Shown: positions 7,753 through 17,060 of the stretch, piece after piece | Layout of the letters: every line of letters starts with the position of its first letter | Numbering within the stretch: the first letter of the stretch is position 1 | Assembly: GCF_900096945.1 (NCBI RefSeq) | Contig: NZ_FMKA01000007.1 | Location: 62,001 to 126,000, forward strand | DNA: 64,000 nucleotides | Origin: Anaerobium acetethylicum | GTDB taxonomy: Bacteria > Bacillota > Clostridia > Lachnospirales > Lachnospiraceae | Direction: 5' to 3' | Position numbers and translations under genes: made by a program | Notes under the pieces: model-generated | Told to the model about the DNA's origin: nothing | The model's database searches: none | What the model saw: the letters and a program-made list of their open reading frames with translations, nothing else

Positions 7753-8691
7753 TTACTTTTCGATAACCCTTACATTTTTCGGGCAATTCTTCAAAATATA
7801 TTCCTTCACAAACTGGAACTCTTCCTTCGTTGCGTAAATCTGATTTCGTGCCATGGATTCGTTGAGATAAATCGTATTCCTTCCCGGGCATATTTTGATG
7901 GATTTTACCTTCTTGAAGCTTGTGTAGAGGCTTTGTCTGGAGGCTGCCAAAAGACCTGCGCCTCCGGCAGAAAGGCTGCCTGCGGAAACACCTGTTAAAG
8001 CCGTAAGAAAGCCCAGAGCCTGTGCCTTTTTGTACTGTTTCTCCAGCTGAATGTGGTTGATTCCCTTTGCATCCATTTTAAACAATACGTAGTACCTGCC
8101 TCCGTACAGGATGCCCAGAAAAACATATGCCACAATCGTCAACCCTGTTATTAAGATAATGCCGTAGCCGATCATGGCAAACAGCAGTTTAAAGGCTTCT
8201 TCCACTCCCTCTTCCAAAGTCAGGAAAAACATGAGCAGCGCTGGAAACGCCAGGGAAATCAGCATCACTTTATAGACGGTAATGAATACGGAGGGATTCT
8301 TCCAGAGGGAAAATTCATACATCCAATTGTAGGTGCCTGCTTCCTCCACGATGTGGCCCTGAACATGCTGATCCTGTTCTCCTGCCGCCTCTGTCTTTTC
8401 CTGTTTCTTTACAGTTTCCCGAGCCCCTGTCCCATGTTCCGCAGTTCTTTCCTGAAATGCATATTCCTGTTCTGCAGCTCTTTCCCGAACCGCAGGTTCC
8501 TGTTCTGCAGCTCTTTCCCGAACCGCAGGTTCCTGTTCCGCAGCTCTTTCCTGAACCGCAGATTCCTGTTCTGTAGCTCTTTCCCGAACCTCAGGCTCTT
8601 TTTCCACAGCCTTTCCATTTACAGGCTGACCGCAGTTTTCACAAAATGCGGCATCCTCTTCCATTTTATGTCCACAGTTTTCACAAAACAT
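7753..8691 (-). CDS. Zinc-ribbon membrane protein with 11-residue repeats
   Basis: 312 residues. An N-terminal zinc ribbon (FCENCGHKMEEDAAFCENCG, Cys pairs at about 3/6 and 17/20) is followed by a charged linker (about 32-95) made of five tandem 11-residue units of the type EPAVRERAAEQ, encoded by a 33-bp DNA repeat (about 8430-8605). Two membrane segments lie at about 138-160 and 172-198, then a cytoplasmic region with another hydrophobic Gly/Ala/Ser patch (about 232-255) and a basic C-terminal domain. A GGAGGGC site precedes the ATG, 26 bp after the previous gene. It is the third gene of the operon starting at 14790. Function unknown. Confidence 0.8.
   Translation of the reverse strand: MFCENCGHKMEEDAAFCENCGQPVNGKAVEKEPEVRERATEQESAVQERAAEQEPAVRERAAEQEPAVRERAAEQEYAFQERTAEHGTGARETVKKQEKTEAAGEQDQHVQGHIVEEAGTYNWMYEFSLWKNPSVFITVYKVMLISLAFPALLMFFLTLEEGVEEAFKLLFAMIGYGIILITGLTIVAYVFLGILYGGRYYVLFKMDAKGINHIQLEKQYKKAQALGFLTALTGVSAGSLSAGGAGLLAASRQSLYTSFKKVKSIKICPGRNTIYLNESMARNQIYATKEEFQFVKEYILKNCPKNVRVIEK
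8425..8605. repeat. 33-bp tandem repeat within zinc-ribbon gene
   Basis: Roughly five units of 33 bp encoding EPAVRERAAEQ-type peptides; the inner two are almost identical and the outer ones diverged. Confidence 0.85.
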
Positions 8692-8717
8692 ATCTCGCCC
8701 TCCTATGTTTTCCCGTT

Positions 8718-9917
8718 TTATCCGATTTTATTTCCGCATCTTTTACAGAATTTCGCACCCTCATTCAATTTCCCTCCACAATATTTGCAGAATTTAGGGG
8801 TAGTTCTTTCTTCCTTATTTTCGTCGGATTTCCCGGCAGCCTTGCTAATTCCGGTTTCCTCAAGAAATCCGGCTTCTTCACTAATTCCGGCAGCCTCGCT
8901 AATCCCGGCAGCCTCGCTAATCCCGGCCGCCTTGCTAATCCCAACCGCCTCGCTAATCCCGGCCGCTGCAGTCGCTTCCGGCGGCGCCTCGCCGGGTGCA
9001 ATCATGGTTCCTATCATTCCCTTCAGCTCCTCATGCTCCAGGGACATCATGCATCCATTGTCCGCAGCATCCAAGTACCACAAATAATGCTCTGTCCTCA
9101 TAAATGCCATGGAAAGATAGTTCAGTACTCCTTCGTGATAAAAAACGCTCCTGATGCCGATCATGGCCTTGCGGCTGGCCAGTTCCTGAAAAAAGACCTC
9201 TCCCCGTTCGTCTATGTCGACTTTGCCGTTTTGGAACCGGATGATACCAAGCCGGTTAAGCTCGCTGAGGGCTTTGGTGAAATCCACGGGCTTTGATTCC
9301 CAGCGAAGCTCTGCCATAAAAGGGGCAAGCCATCTCAAATCACCTGATTTGACCGCGTTTTCACATTCCCTTCCCAGGCTTTCTCCGGTGATTTCAAAAT
9401 CATTTTTAGAGGGATCAAGCATATTCTCAAGCCTTGCACGCCTGATGCTGTCGGCAATGGACAGCATGGCAATCAACGCATCTGCCGAAAGCTCCTGTTT
9501 TATCTTTGACGGAGTTCCCGTCTCACCAAGATAGGAAGCCAGGAGCTCTATGATCTCTGTCTGGGTCATAGGCATCACCTTCAGGTTTCCTTCTTCTTCC
9601 CCGCAGAACACGGCATCCTCTTCGCCAGTAAGGACATTTGTAAAAAGCATGCTGTCATCCTGAAACAGCGCTATGATCCCCGAAAAGTTACGAGGATTGA
9701 GAATGACCGGGAGGATCTTTTTCCAGCCCTCTTCCGGGAGAATCGTTTTCCAGTCTTCTTCCGGCAGGATCGTTTCCCCACCCTCCTCCGGCATTTTCCT
9801 TTCCCTGCTTTCGGAGAGTCCGAAAAAACCTGCAAGCCGGTTTGCTTTTATTCCCAGCACATCTCCTGCCCCGGAAACAGCATTTTTAGGAATGCTGAAT
9901 GTTGGTCTGTTATTCAT
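8718..9917 (-). CDS. Soluble repeat protein with C-terminal zinc ribbon
   Basis: 399 residues. Residues 1-75 contain three short units of the type 'EEGWKTILP'. A mostly helical middle domain (about 75-300) follows, with no motif I recognise; 'ALSELNRLGIIRFQNGKVDIDERGEVFF' looks like a winged-helix-type segment. Residues about 315-360 are hexapeptide repeats (AGISEA type), and the end is a zinc ribbon CKYCGG...CKRCGN. The start overlaps the giant gene's stop by 8 bp with GGAGGG upstream, implying translational coupling. No signal peptide is present, so it is cytoplasmic. Probably a partner of the giant protein. Confidence 0.78.
   Translation of the reverse strand: MNNRPTFSIPKNAVSGAGDVLGIKANRLAGFFGLSESRERKMPEEGGETILPEEDWKTILPEEGWKKILPVILNPRNFSGIIALFQDDSMLFTNVLTGEEDAVFCGEEEGNLKVMPMTQTEIIELLASYLGETGTPSKIKQELSADALIAMLSIADSIRRARLENMLDPSKNDFEITGESLGRECENAVKSGDLRWLAPFMAELRWESKPVDFTKALSELNRLGIIRFQNGKVDIDERGEVFFQELASRKAMIGIRSVFYHEGVLNYLSMAFMRTEHYLWYLDAADNGCMMSLEHEELKGMIGTMIAPGEAPPEATAAAGISEAVGISKAAGISEAAGISEAAGISEEAGFLEETGISKAAGKSDENKEERTTPKFCKYCGGKLNEGAKFCKRCGNKIG
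8840..8985. repeat. 18-bp tandem repeat encoding AGISEA hexapeptides
   Basis: About seven imperfect units of the pattern gccgcctcgctaatcccg, inside the zinc-ribbon gene at 8718-9917. Confidence 0.8.
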
Positions 9918-12900
9918 TCTTTAACCCTCCCACAATTAATCTGTTGATAAATTCTGTCTCATCGGCGCAAAGCTTTAAAATGCTTTCCGTATTCGTGCCC
10001 ATTTCATTCAGTACGGCTTCCGCCTCCGCAGGACTGATCTTTCCCGGCCCATGGCCGATCTGTTTCAAAACGGACATGCCCTCTGCCAGTTTTTCCGGAA
10101 TAACCACCCGTGTGGTGCCTGCCCTGGTATTGATTGCCTTTACCTGGTAAACCAGCTGGCTGTCGAACTGCTTTGTGGATTGCCTGATCCCCTCTGCCAC
10201 GTCGCCTTCTGCATTGATTATATCCCCATCATCAGCCTTCTTAGCGCCTCTTTCTAACCACTCATCTGATTTATAGGAAATTGTCTTGCTTACAGCCTCA
10301 GGATCTGAATATTCCCTTACTGTACCATCGTTTTTCAAAGCCTGCTGCAGGTCTCCTGGAATACCATAAGCATCCGGACTCCTTGCATCCACTACCGTGT
10401 AGTCCATATCATCGGCAAATTTTTTGACAGCCTCATGGTCGATTGTGCCATCTTTTTTCAGCGGCAATTCCCCGTTGTTCCAGGCCTTATATGCCTCTTC
10501 ATTCTGGATCATGCGCACCTCGGATGCAGGTAGATCCTTCGAAATGACCGTACCGTCCTTCATCCTGATTTCCACCCGGTATGTCTGGTCCAGATCGATG
10601 CTGATTTTTTCTCCACCTTTCTTTTCCAGTCCATTTGCATCAACATCGCTTTCCGAAAATGTTCTCGGTGCCTCCCCGCTTGGAGTTCCGAAATCACGCT
10701 TACCTGCAACGCCTGCTATGTCACCGACTCCTCCGGTATCCATGGAATTCGTAGCCTGTACATTGCTTACATTTTTAGGGTCAAATCCCAATTTCAGCGC
10801 TACACGCTCACTTGTGTTGAGTGATATGACCGCATCCTTTTTCACCTTATAATCATTAAAGCCCTGACGCGTGTCATTTCCCACCAGTTCCTTTTCATTC
10901 ATTACCTTTTGGGCATGCTTGTTCTTTTGCACATCTCTGACCGCATTTTCAAATTCTTTCTTCAGTTCCGGGGAATCGGGATTGCCTGCCAGTTCTTTTC
11001 GTGCATTCTCAAGCCTTTCAACCTTTTCGATTCCTATTCTGCCGCCCTCTTCGTGGGCTGCCTGTCTGGCTGCCAGTTCCGGATCTTCCGATGCCTTGCT
11101 TCTGAATTTATTGATTTTTTCTGCTGCCGTTTCTTTTGATTTATTCAGACTGTTATCTATTTCCTTTGATACTTTTTTATATGCATCCGTATCTTTTACC
11201 ATCTTTGGGGTGCCTTCAGTCTTCTTTGCAAGATCCTCTGCCCCCGGAGCCGCCTGTTTTGCAGTATCATCCACGCTTCCTGCCACCTGCTTCCCGGCAC
11301 TGTCCACGCTTCCTGCCGCCTGCTTCCCGGCACTGTCCACGCTTCCTGCCACCTGCTTCCCGGCACTTTCCACGCTTCCTGCCGCCTGCTTCCCGGCACT
11401 TTCCACGCTTCCTGCCGCCTGCTTCCCGGCACTTTCCACGCTTCCTGCCGCCTGCTTCCCGGCACTGTCCACGCTTCCTGCCGCCTGCTTCCCGGCACTG
11501 TCCACGCTTCCTGCCACCTGCTTCCCGGCACTTTCCACGCTTCCTGCCGCCTGCTTCCCGGCACTGTCAGCACCCTTTGCACCTGCATCCCTTAATTTTG
11601 CAGCTGCAGCATTTACTGCCTTTGCTGCGACTGCAGATTCTCCTGACTCTTTACCCAGCTGTCTGATTACCTTAGGCACATCCCCAATGTTTGCATTCAG
11701 CACTTTGCCTGCCGCTTCGCCTGAATCGACAATCCCGTCAACGATATATTTGCCGGCTTTTGATTTAGACAGTACCTGTCCTGTTTTCGATGCAGCCATT
11801 CCAATGCCTTTTAATCCCAGGCCAAAGGTCCTTCCGATCGCTTCTCCGACAAGGGTTTTTGTAATCGCCTGCTGAGCGCCTTCCTTCCAGTCCTTTCCGC
11901 CTTTATCCACATAATCCTTCATCACATAGCCGGCCTGTGCAATTTCCAGGCCTGCCTCGGCAACTGCGGCAGCAGCAGCTGATATGGCCGCACGTGCAAC
12001 CAGGCTTCCCGTTAGAAGCCCAACAGCGACTTTAAGTCCGATCGCTTTCCAGCTGTCGCCTCTGGCAATTTCCTCGCCTGTATTCGCCATTCCCTGCTTA
12101 AAGATTTCCCATTCGTTTTCTGCCTTCGGAAGGCCGCTGCTTCCGGCAATATCTCCTCTTGTCCATTTGCCGTATGTATGTCTGAAACGCTCCAGGTCCT
12201 TTTGGTTAAAGGATCCTGTTGCTTTCTTCTGCTGATGAAGCTGGTCAAGCTTTGCAGCCATGGCTGCAGCTATCTCATCGCCTTCTTCCCCTTTTTCACC
12301 GAGGCTCTTTTTCATATCGTTCATCCGTTTTTCAAGTTCCAGCTCGTTCCCGGCCTGGCTGAGTTTTTGGTTGTCTTCCCGCTGCTCATTTTTCGCCTGT
12401 TCTGCCTTCTCATAGTCCTGGCGCAGCACGCCGGCATTTTCTGCCCGGGAAGCGATATGTCCGGTCAGTTCTTCCTCCGTGTAATCCGCCCCTGTCAGGG
12501 GATTTGTATATAATCCTGTCTTTCGGTTGATTACATAAAGGCTTTCCTCTCCCGTTACCGGATCCCTCACGACCAGGTCATCCTCTTCATTCCTTTTTAT
12601 ATATCCTCCGGATCCGCCCCCGGGGCCTCCGCCGAACCCGCCTGCTGCAGCTGCAGCTGCGGCCGCTCCCGCAATGGCTGAAAGGGCTGACAGGGCACTG
12701 ATTACGCCCGTTTCTTCCCCGCTGGCATGTTCATCCCAGTCTCCGCCGATCTCGATATCGGCTCCCCAGGCTGTTTGATCTCCGGTACCTTCTTCTTCCT
12801 CTTCCGATTCCGGCGGCAATACGCCCCCGCTCTTCCATTCATAGAGGTATGCAATGACAGGTATTTCCCAAATCCTTCCCTGGGATGTGTCATAGGGCTC

Positions 12901-14790
12901 ATGCACGCCAAATGCCAGCTCGAGGGTCATCATTTCTCCCGGTGTCTGCCCCGGCGGTATGGACGACTGAAGAAATCCGTCTGCATTCTCGAACCAGATT
13001 TGCTGAAGTCCTGCTCCAAATGGATACGCCATTAAATCACTGTCATTTTCCCTGGTACTGAAGCTCTCGCTTCTTGTGCCTGGCAGAAATCCGGCACATG
13101 CCAGACCGCCTTCAAACTCCCTGCTGCTGTTGTTTCCGCTGTCATAAAAAGTACCCTCTTCACTTACCGATATGCGCAGGGTGTCGAATGCCTTCAGTTG
13201 AGACGGCGGCTCTCCGAAGCTTGCCGTCAGGTCATTTATGAACTCGCCTTCGGAATATGCCCTCGTTCTGATATAAGTGATCGTATTTCCCGTGACGCTT
13301 ATATCCATCTCGTCAACCAGATCATTTCCCGTCCACTGGCCGGTAAATTTTTCAGCTGTACTGACGCTGCTGTCGACCTGCCTGATTATATATGTCTCTG
13401 TTCCCTTCAGCTCCCAGATTCCGGACACCTGGCCGCTTCCGCCTTCATCTTCCGTTCTCTTCACGCGGTCGACCCTGGCAAAGATCTGGGTCGCACTGCT
13501 TGCCTGGCTCTCACCTAAAACATCTCCATATGCGAAGGGGATATTGATTTCCATATAGAATTTTCCAGGCTCAAGGTACTGTTCATACAGATAATTTGCT
13601 GCTCCCAGATGGCCTGACGAAAAATAACATTTCTGGTAGTCTTTGTATGTCCCCTCTTCCGTCTCATCATTTGTCCAGCTGTTGTTTGCAGCATAGGACG
13701 TGGAGGAATCCGCATACCAGCCATCCTCCTCCATGTGAAGGCTTACTGTGCTGTCAAAACTGAATTCCGAAAACGCTGCATTCACATTAAATACGCCGCT
13801 TTCTCCGTTTTCCGCCACGACTTGCTGGTTATCAAGCCGCAGGGACTCCTCGAAGTTTCTTGCACCCACTGCCACAAGGGTCAGTTCCATGGATGCCGGC
13901 GGATCTGCGCTGACTGCATTCGCAAGCTCCATATAGCTTGAAAGGGTATCCCCCGGAATCCCATACGCTTCCTGCGGAGTAAGCCACTCGTCGGAATCAG
14001 GAGACGATGACGCAGATACCGGAAGTGCCGCACTCAGAACCAGCAGCATGGCAGTCACGGCTGCAGCTGCCCGCTTCCTTCCGATCATGAAAGCCAGGGC
14101 GAGCATCAACATGACGGCTCCGACGATGTAGCAAAGGATGCCGCTGAATTTTAAGGATGATAAAACGCCGATCAAAAATCCGGCTATCATTCCCTTGATC
14201 ACCTTTCCTGCTCTGTTCCTTGTCATACGCCCCCTGGTGAAGGAGCATATGAATCCGATCAGAAATCCGTTCTTCCTTTTAAGCGCACGCACACAGGCTG
14301 CCACTGCAGTCACCCCGATCACGCTGTTTTCAAGGGCGGCATTTCCCGTCAGAAAATTATAGACAATCAGCGCAATGCCGGTTCCCGCCAGCGAAAGCAC
14401 AAATTCTCCTTTTATCTTCGGCTCTTTCTCAACATTGGCTTTTTTCTTTTTCCCTGTGAGCGCAGAGAAAATGAGGGTGTTGATAAACCATGCATAGATT
14501 CCTTTTCCGATAATTCCACCCACGGCACCTATAAGTCCGGCGTACATCCCACCCTGGGCGAACGTGAAGAAGCTGGCATAAGCAACCGCCACAGAAGACG
14601 GCATCAGGATCTTCAGATAGGACAGCACGGTCTGCAGGACCGAAATAAATATCGTAATCATTAACATTTTCGGTTTTTTTATAAGTGCGCCGAGTCCTGA
14701 AATTGCATTCTTGAAACTTGCGGCCGTGAATCTTATGGGTCCCATTGCAGGGTCTGGTATATTGATTTTCTTATTGCTGTTTTCTCTCAT
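9910..14790 (-). CDS. Giant multi-domain membrane-anchored protein with 11-residue repeats
   Basis: 1626 residues. Residues about 35-260 hold roughly six membrane helices ending in a signal-peptidase-like PVSASS. About 262-660 is a beta-rich, presumably extracytoplasmic domain beginning 'EWLTPQEAYGIPGDTLSSYM'. An acidic stretch, an Ala-rich hydrophobic segment and a Gly-rich linker follow (about 690-730). About 760-870 is highly charged and coiled-coil-like; about 925-985 is hydrophobic; about 1074-1173 has nine 11-residue repeats (DSAGKQAAGSV type). The C-terminal ~400 residues form an unrecognised globular domain. GGAGG precedes the ATG. It is first in an operon with two zinc-ribbon genes. 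The layout recalls secreted polymorphic proteins, but no toxin motif was identified. Confidence 0.75.
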   Translation of the reverse strand: MRENSNKKINIPDPAMGPIRFTAASFKNAISGLGALIKKPKMLMITIFISVLQTVLSYLKILMPSSVAVAYASFFTFAQGGMYAGLIGAVGGIIGKGIYAWFINTLIFSALTGKKKKANVEKEPKIKGEFVLSLAGTGIALIVYNFLTGNAALENSVIGVTAVAACVRALKRKNGFLIGFICSFTRGRMTRNRAGKVIKGMIAGFLIGVLSSLKFSGILCYIVGAVMLMLALAFMIGRKRAAAAVTAMLLVLSAALPVSASSSPDSDEWLTPQEAYGIPGDTLSSYMELANAVSADPPASMELTLVAVGARNFEESLRLDNQQVVAENGESGVFNVNAAFSEFSFDSTVSLHMEEDGWYADSSTSYAANNSWTNDETEEGTYKDYQKCYFSSGHLGAANYLYEQYLEPGKFYMEINIPFAYGDVLGESQASSATQIFARVDRVKRTEDEGGSGQVSGIWELKGTETYIIRQVDSSVSTAEKFTGQWTGNDLVDEMDISVTGNTITYIRTRAYSEGEFINDLTASFGEPPSQLKAFDTLRISVSEEGTFYDSGNNSSREFEGGLACAGFLPGTRSESFSTRENDSDLMAYPFGAGLQQIWFENADGFLQSSIPPGQTPGEMMTLELAFGVHEPYDTSQGRIWEIPVIAYLYEWKSGGVLPPESEEEEEGTGDQTAWGADIEIGGDWDEHASGEETGVISALSALSAIAGAAAAAAAAGGFGGGPGGGSGGYIKRNEEDDLVVRDPVTGEESLYVINRKTGLYTNPLTGADYTEEELTGHIASRAENAGVLRQDYEKAEQAKNEQREDNQKLSQAGNELELEKRMNDMKKSLGEKGEEGDEIAAAMAAKLDQLHQQKKATGSFNQKDLERFRHTYGKWTRGDIAGSSGLPKAENEWEIFKQGMANTGEEIARGDSWKAIGLKVAVGLLTGSLVARAAISAAAAAVAEAGLEIAQAGYVMKDYVDKGGKDWKEGAQQAITKTLVGEAIGRTFGLGLKGIGMAASKTGQVLSKSKAGKYIVDGIVDSGEAAGKVLNANIGDVPKVIRQLGKESGESAVAAKAVNAAAAKLRDAGAKGADSAGKQAAGSVESAGKQVAGSVDSAGKQAAGSVDSAGKQAAGSVESAGKQAAGSVESAGKQAAGSVESAGKQVAGSVDSAGKQAAGSVDSAGKQVAGSVDDTAKQAAPGAEDLAKKTEGTPKMVKDTDAYKKVSKEIDNSLNKSKETAAEKINKFRSKASEDPELAARQAAHEEGGRIGIEKVERLENARKELAGNPDSPELKKEFENAVRDVQKNKHAQKVMNEKELVGNDTRQGFNDYKVKKDAVISLNTSERVALKLGFDPKNVSNVQATNSMDTGGVGDIAGVAGKRDFGTPSGEAPRTFSESDVDANGLEKKGGEKISIDLDQTYRVEIRMKDGTVISKDLPASEVRMIQNEEAYKAWNNGELPLKKDGTIDHEAVKKFADDMDYTVVDARSPDAYGIPGDLQQALKNDGTVREYSDPEAVSKTISYKSDEWLERGAKKADDGDIINAEGDVAEGIRQSTKQFDSQLVYQVKAINTRAGTTRVVIPEKLAEGMSVLKQIGHGPGKISPAEAEAVLNEMGTNTESILKLCADETEFINRLIVGGLKNE
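11271..11568. repeat. Nine-unit 33-bp tandem repeat
   Basis: Nine near-identical 33-bp units encode DSAGKQAAGSV or ESAGKQVAGSV, plus a degenerate tenth (DDTAKQAAPG). Unit differences are mainly GAT/GAA and GCA/GTG swaps at fixed positions, as expected for recent slippage or unequal exchange. Confidence 0.95.
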
Positions 14791-14945
14791 AATCCTCCTG
14801 CTGCCCCAAAATGACGGACAGCGAATCCTTTCTTGCTCTAGTGCACTGATACGTTGGGGTCATTAGCTTAAGTGTCAATGTGTCAGCACACCAGTCTGTT
14901 TATATGGTTCAAAACGGTATTGCTATAAGGTCTGTCAGTACAACA

Positions 14946-15551
14946 TCAAAAGCCTAACTGTTCATTTATCAAAACAACTTCCATTTCAATCCCATGCATT
15001 TTATTAAAATGAATCATCATGCCATTACAGATCCGCTCTGGACTGGAACAATCATAGCAGCGGTCTCCTCTTTTTGCACAAGGGGTTTTCAGTCCTAATC
15101 TCATGGCATTTTGGGGCGCCGCGATATTCCGCACCCGCCAGACAGCCTCTTCAAGGGTGGGAACCAGTTTGTTGGTTCCGCAGACAAAAAAAACCTTTTC
15201 ATGGCCGAACAAAGATCCAGCTATGCGATTGCCGGTGCCATCCATGTTCACGATCTCGCCGTTTTCTGACAAAGCATTCATTGACGTAAGATAGACTTCC
15301 GTTGTTAAGCATTGCTTTGCAGTATCCATGAAGTCCGTCTCAGCCGCACAATTTTGCGGATCCAAAACTTCGTTATGAGAAGACAGCCTTTCAAACAGCT
15401 TCATGCTTAATAAAGTCGTCGAATCACCAAACCCAACGGATTTCTGATCAATGATACGATTCAGATATGCAGCAGCATCTTCCGCATTTTCAAAACAAGA
15501 AACTTTGTAGCCTTTCTGTCTTAGGTTTTTTATGGTTCTTTCTATATCCAT
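14946..15551 (-). CDS. LUD-domain protein (lactate utilisation LutC/YkgG type)
   Basis: 201 residues from the ATG at 15551, which has GGAGG 9 bp upstream; the frame stays open to 15632. The LUD fold is recognised by 'VGFGDSTTLLSMKLFE', 'TDFMDTAKQCLTTEVYLTSMNALSENGEIVNMDGTGNRIAG' and 'FVCGTNKLV..LEEAVWRVRN.AAPQNA'. A cysteine cluster near the end (CAKRGDRCYDCSSPERIC) may bind a metal. LUD proteins are linked to lactate or other hydroxyacid oxidation, but stand-alone clostridial members like this one have no firm function. No LutA/LutB genes are nearby. Confidence 0.85.
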   Translation of the reverse strand: MDIERTIKNLRQKGYKVSCFENAEDAAAYLNRIIDQKSVGFGDSTTLLSMKLFERLSSHNEVLDPQNCAAETDFMDTAKQCLTTEVYLTSMNALSENGEIVNMDGTGNRIAGSLFGHEKVFFVCGTNKLVPTLEEAVWRVRNIAAPQNAMRLGLKTPCAKRGDRCYDCSSPERICNGMMIHFNKMHGIEMEVVLINEQLGF

Positions 15552-15668
15552 TTTTATATCCTCCATAGCAGCTTTCACTTTATGCGTCTTATCATTGATA
15601 TTAACACACCAGACTATACGTTTCAAATTCAAAGATTCCGAAACTGCACCGGCGTATACAGCGTAAAA

Positions 15669-16961
15669 TCATGAAAGCCTTGTTGCTTCCCTGATGCTGT
15701 CCATTTTTTCCTTTATCAGATCTGTATCCATTTTATGCTCGTATTCAGATATACAAACGGAATAAATGTACTCCGCAAATTCTTTCACAACCCTCTGATT
15801 ATATATGGATGCTGTTCTTTTAATGATTTCCAGCGCCTCGAATAGCGCTAAGACAACTGATATATCCGCTTTGCCATAATGAATAATCTGGTAGAATGTG
15901 TAATAAAGATCTTTTCGAAAATCTACACTTTCATAAATAATCGCGGCTTTCGATTCATCAGATTTTATAACGGTATAACAGCCGTCAATTCCAGCCATTT
16001 TCCCCAGCAACACCCCAAGCATCCTTATACAGCGGATCGCCGTGTAAGGATCATTTATCCCTGGCGAAATCGCCCTCAATGATATCTCAATGATTTTCTG
16101 AAGCGAAAATTTATAATCATTAAACGCATATCTTTCATCTCCCACAGTAAAACAATCTGATAATTGGCTGATGAAATCCTCATCAATTTCGCCCTGACGA
16201 TAATATAAGACTCCAATTTTCTGATTTTCCGACAGGAAATCTCCTATGCCCGTATGTATAAAAATTTTATATTCAAACTCTTTAATCAGGTTCCAAATCA
16301 AATCTAAGTCAATTAAATCCAGGTAACCGGTTTTTTTTGAAAATAGCTCGATTTTCAGATCATTCTGGTCAAAACTGTACTGCCTGCTCCGTTCCTTGTC
16401 CTTTTGTAATGAAATCGTGTTCTCTATGGTTTGCTTTGATTCATCATATAATCTTTCAATTAATTTATTGGCTTGTATCGATGATGACACGGTGTATACA
16501 AACACAACAAAATAGATCATGCAAAGGATGGAATAGATTACACCAACAGCTGCACAAATCACCTGGTAATCCAAATCTGTATTTCTCAAAAACAGCAAAT
16601 TCGTGATGCAGTAAAAAAAACCTCCCACATATATGCCCAGAACTTTCATCGTTATTTTATTTGTCAGAAAGTTTTCCACAACACGAGGCGAAAATTGAGA
16701 GGAATACATTGTCAACACAACCAGAATTGTAGAAAAGGTAAATGTTGTGATTGTCAAAAGAACGCCAGACAGCATTCCCAGAATCTGTCTCGCCAAATCC
16801 ACAGTAGTAAACAATATAGCAGGAATATACGATTGAACTGGCAGTATTCTATGATCTATCAGAATAATAAGAATCGACAAGAATAAGGCGACGACAAAAT
16901 ACCCGCTTAAAATAACCCATATCTTTTTATTTTTATACAGCATGATTATTTTTTGGATCAT
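15669..16961 (-). CDS. DUF2254 membrane protein
   Basis: 430 residues. Four N-terminal membrane helices (about 14-36, 52-76, 108-128 and 135-158) are followed by a cytoplasmic domain. The strings 'TFTFSTILVVLTMYSSQFSPRVVENFL' and 'RAISPGINDPYTAIRCI' are characteristic of the DUF2254 family of predicted membrane proteins, whose function is not established. The ribosome site is weak. It lies about 120 bp upstream of the LUD gene on the same strand, but a functional link is not evident. Confidence 0.85.
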   Translation of the reverse strand: MIQKIIMLYKNKKIWVILSGYFVVALFLSILIILIDHRILPVQSYIPAILFTTVDLARQILGMLSGVLLTITTFTFSTILVVLTMYSSQFSPRVVENFLTNKITMKVLGIYVGGFFYCITNLLFLRNTDLDYQVICAAVGVIYSILCMIYFVVFVYTVSSSIQANKLIERLYDESKQTIENTISLQKDKERSRQYSFDQNDLKIELFSKKTGYLDLIDLDLIWNLIKEFEYKIFIHTGIGDFLSENQKIGVLYYRQGEIDEDFISQLSDCFTVGDERYAFNDYKFSLQKIIEISLRAISPGINDPYTAIRCIRMLGVLLGKMAGIDGCYTVIKSDESKAAIIYESVDFRKDLYYTFYQIIHYGKADISVVLALFEALEIIKRTASIYNQRVVKEFAEYIYSVCISEYEHKMDTDLIKEKMDSIREATRLS

Positions 16962-17023
16962 AACTTTACGCTGCCCCCTTTATAATTATGATTTCTATTT
17001 CAAAATTAAATTTTAGTAAGAAA

Positions 17024-17048
17024 AAACCGCTGACTTCTCAACGGCTTT
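17024..17048 (-). terminator. Terminator of the DUF438 operon
   Basis: On the minus strand the stem GCCGTTGA / TCAGCGGT with a short loop is followed by TTTTTTC, 12 bp after the stop of the gene at 17061. Confidence 0.65.
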
Positions 17049-17060
17049 TTCAATTCTGCT

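Noticed and set aside
8353-9296. Plus-strand frames with FLFCSSFPNRR or NPGSLANPG repeats
   Set aside because: Antisense readings of the repeat-coding segments in the zinc-ribbon genes, without starts or ribosome sites.
11136-11875. Long plus-strand reading frames over the 33-bp repeat
   Set aside because: They are shadows of the giant minus-strand gene, created by the repeat having no stop in the opposite frames.
9910-14790. Giant protein as a polymorphic toxin with immunity gene
   Set aside because: No recognised toxin domain at the C-terminus, and the following zinc-ribbon genes do not look like immunity proteins. Kept only as a loose analogy.
14791-14945. Possible structured RNA upstream of the giant gene
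   Set aside because: Only weak complementary segments; no recognisable riboswitch or terminator pattern.
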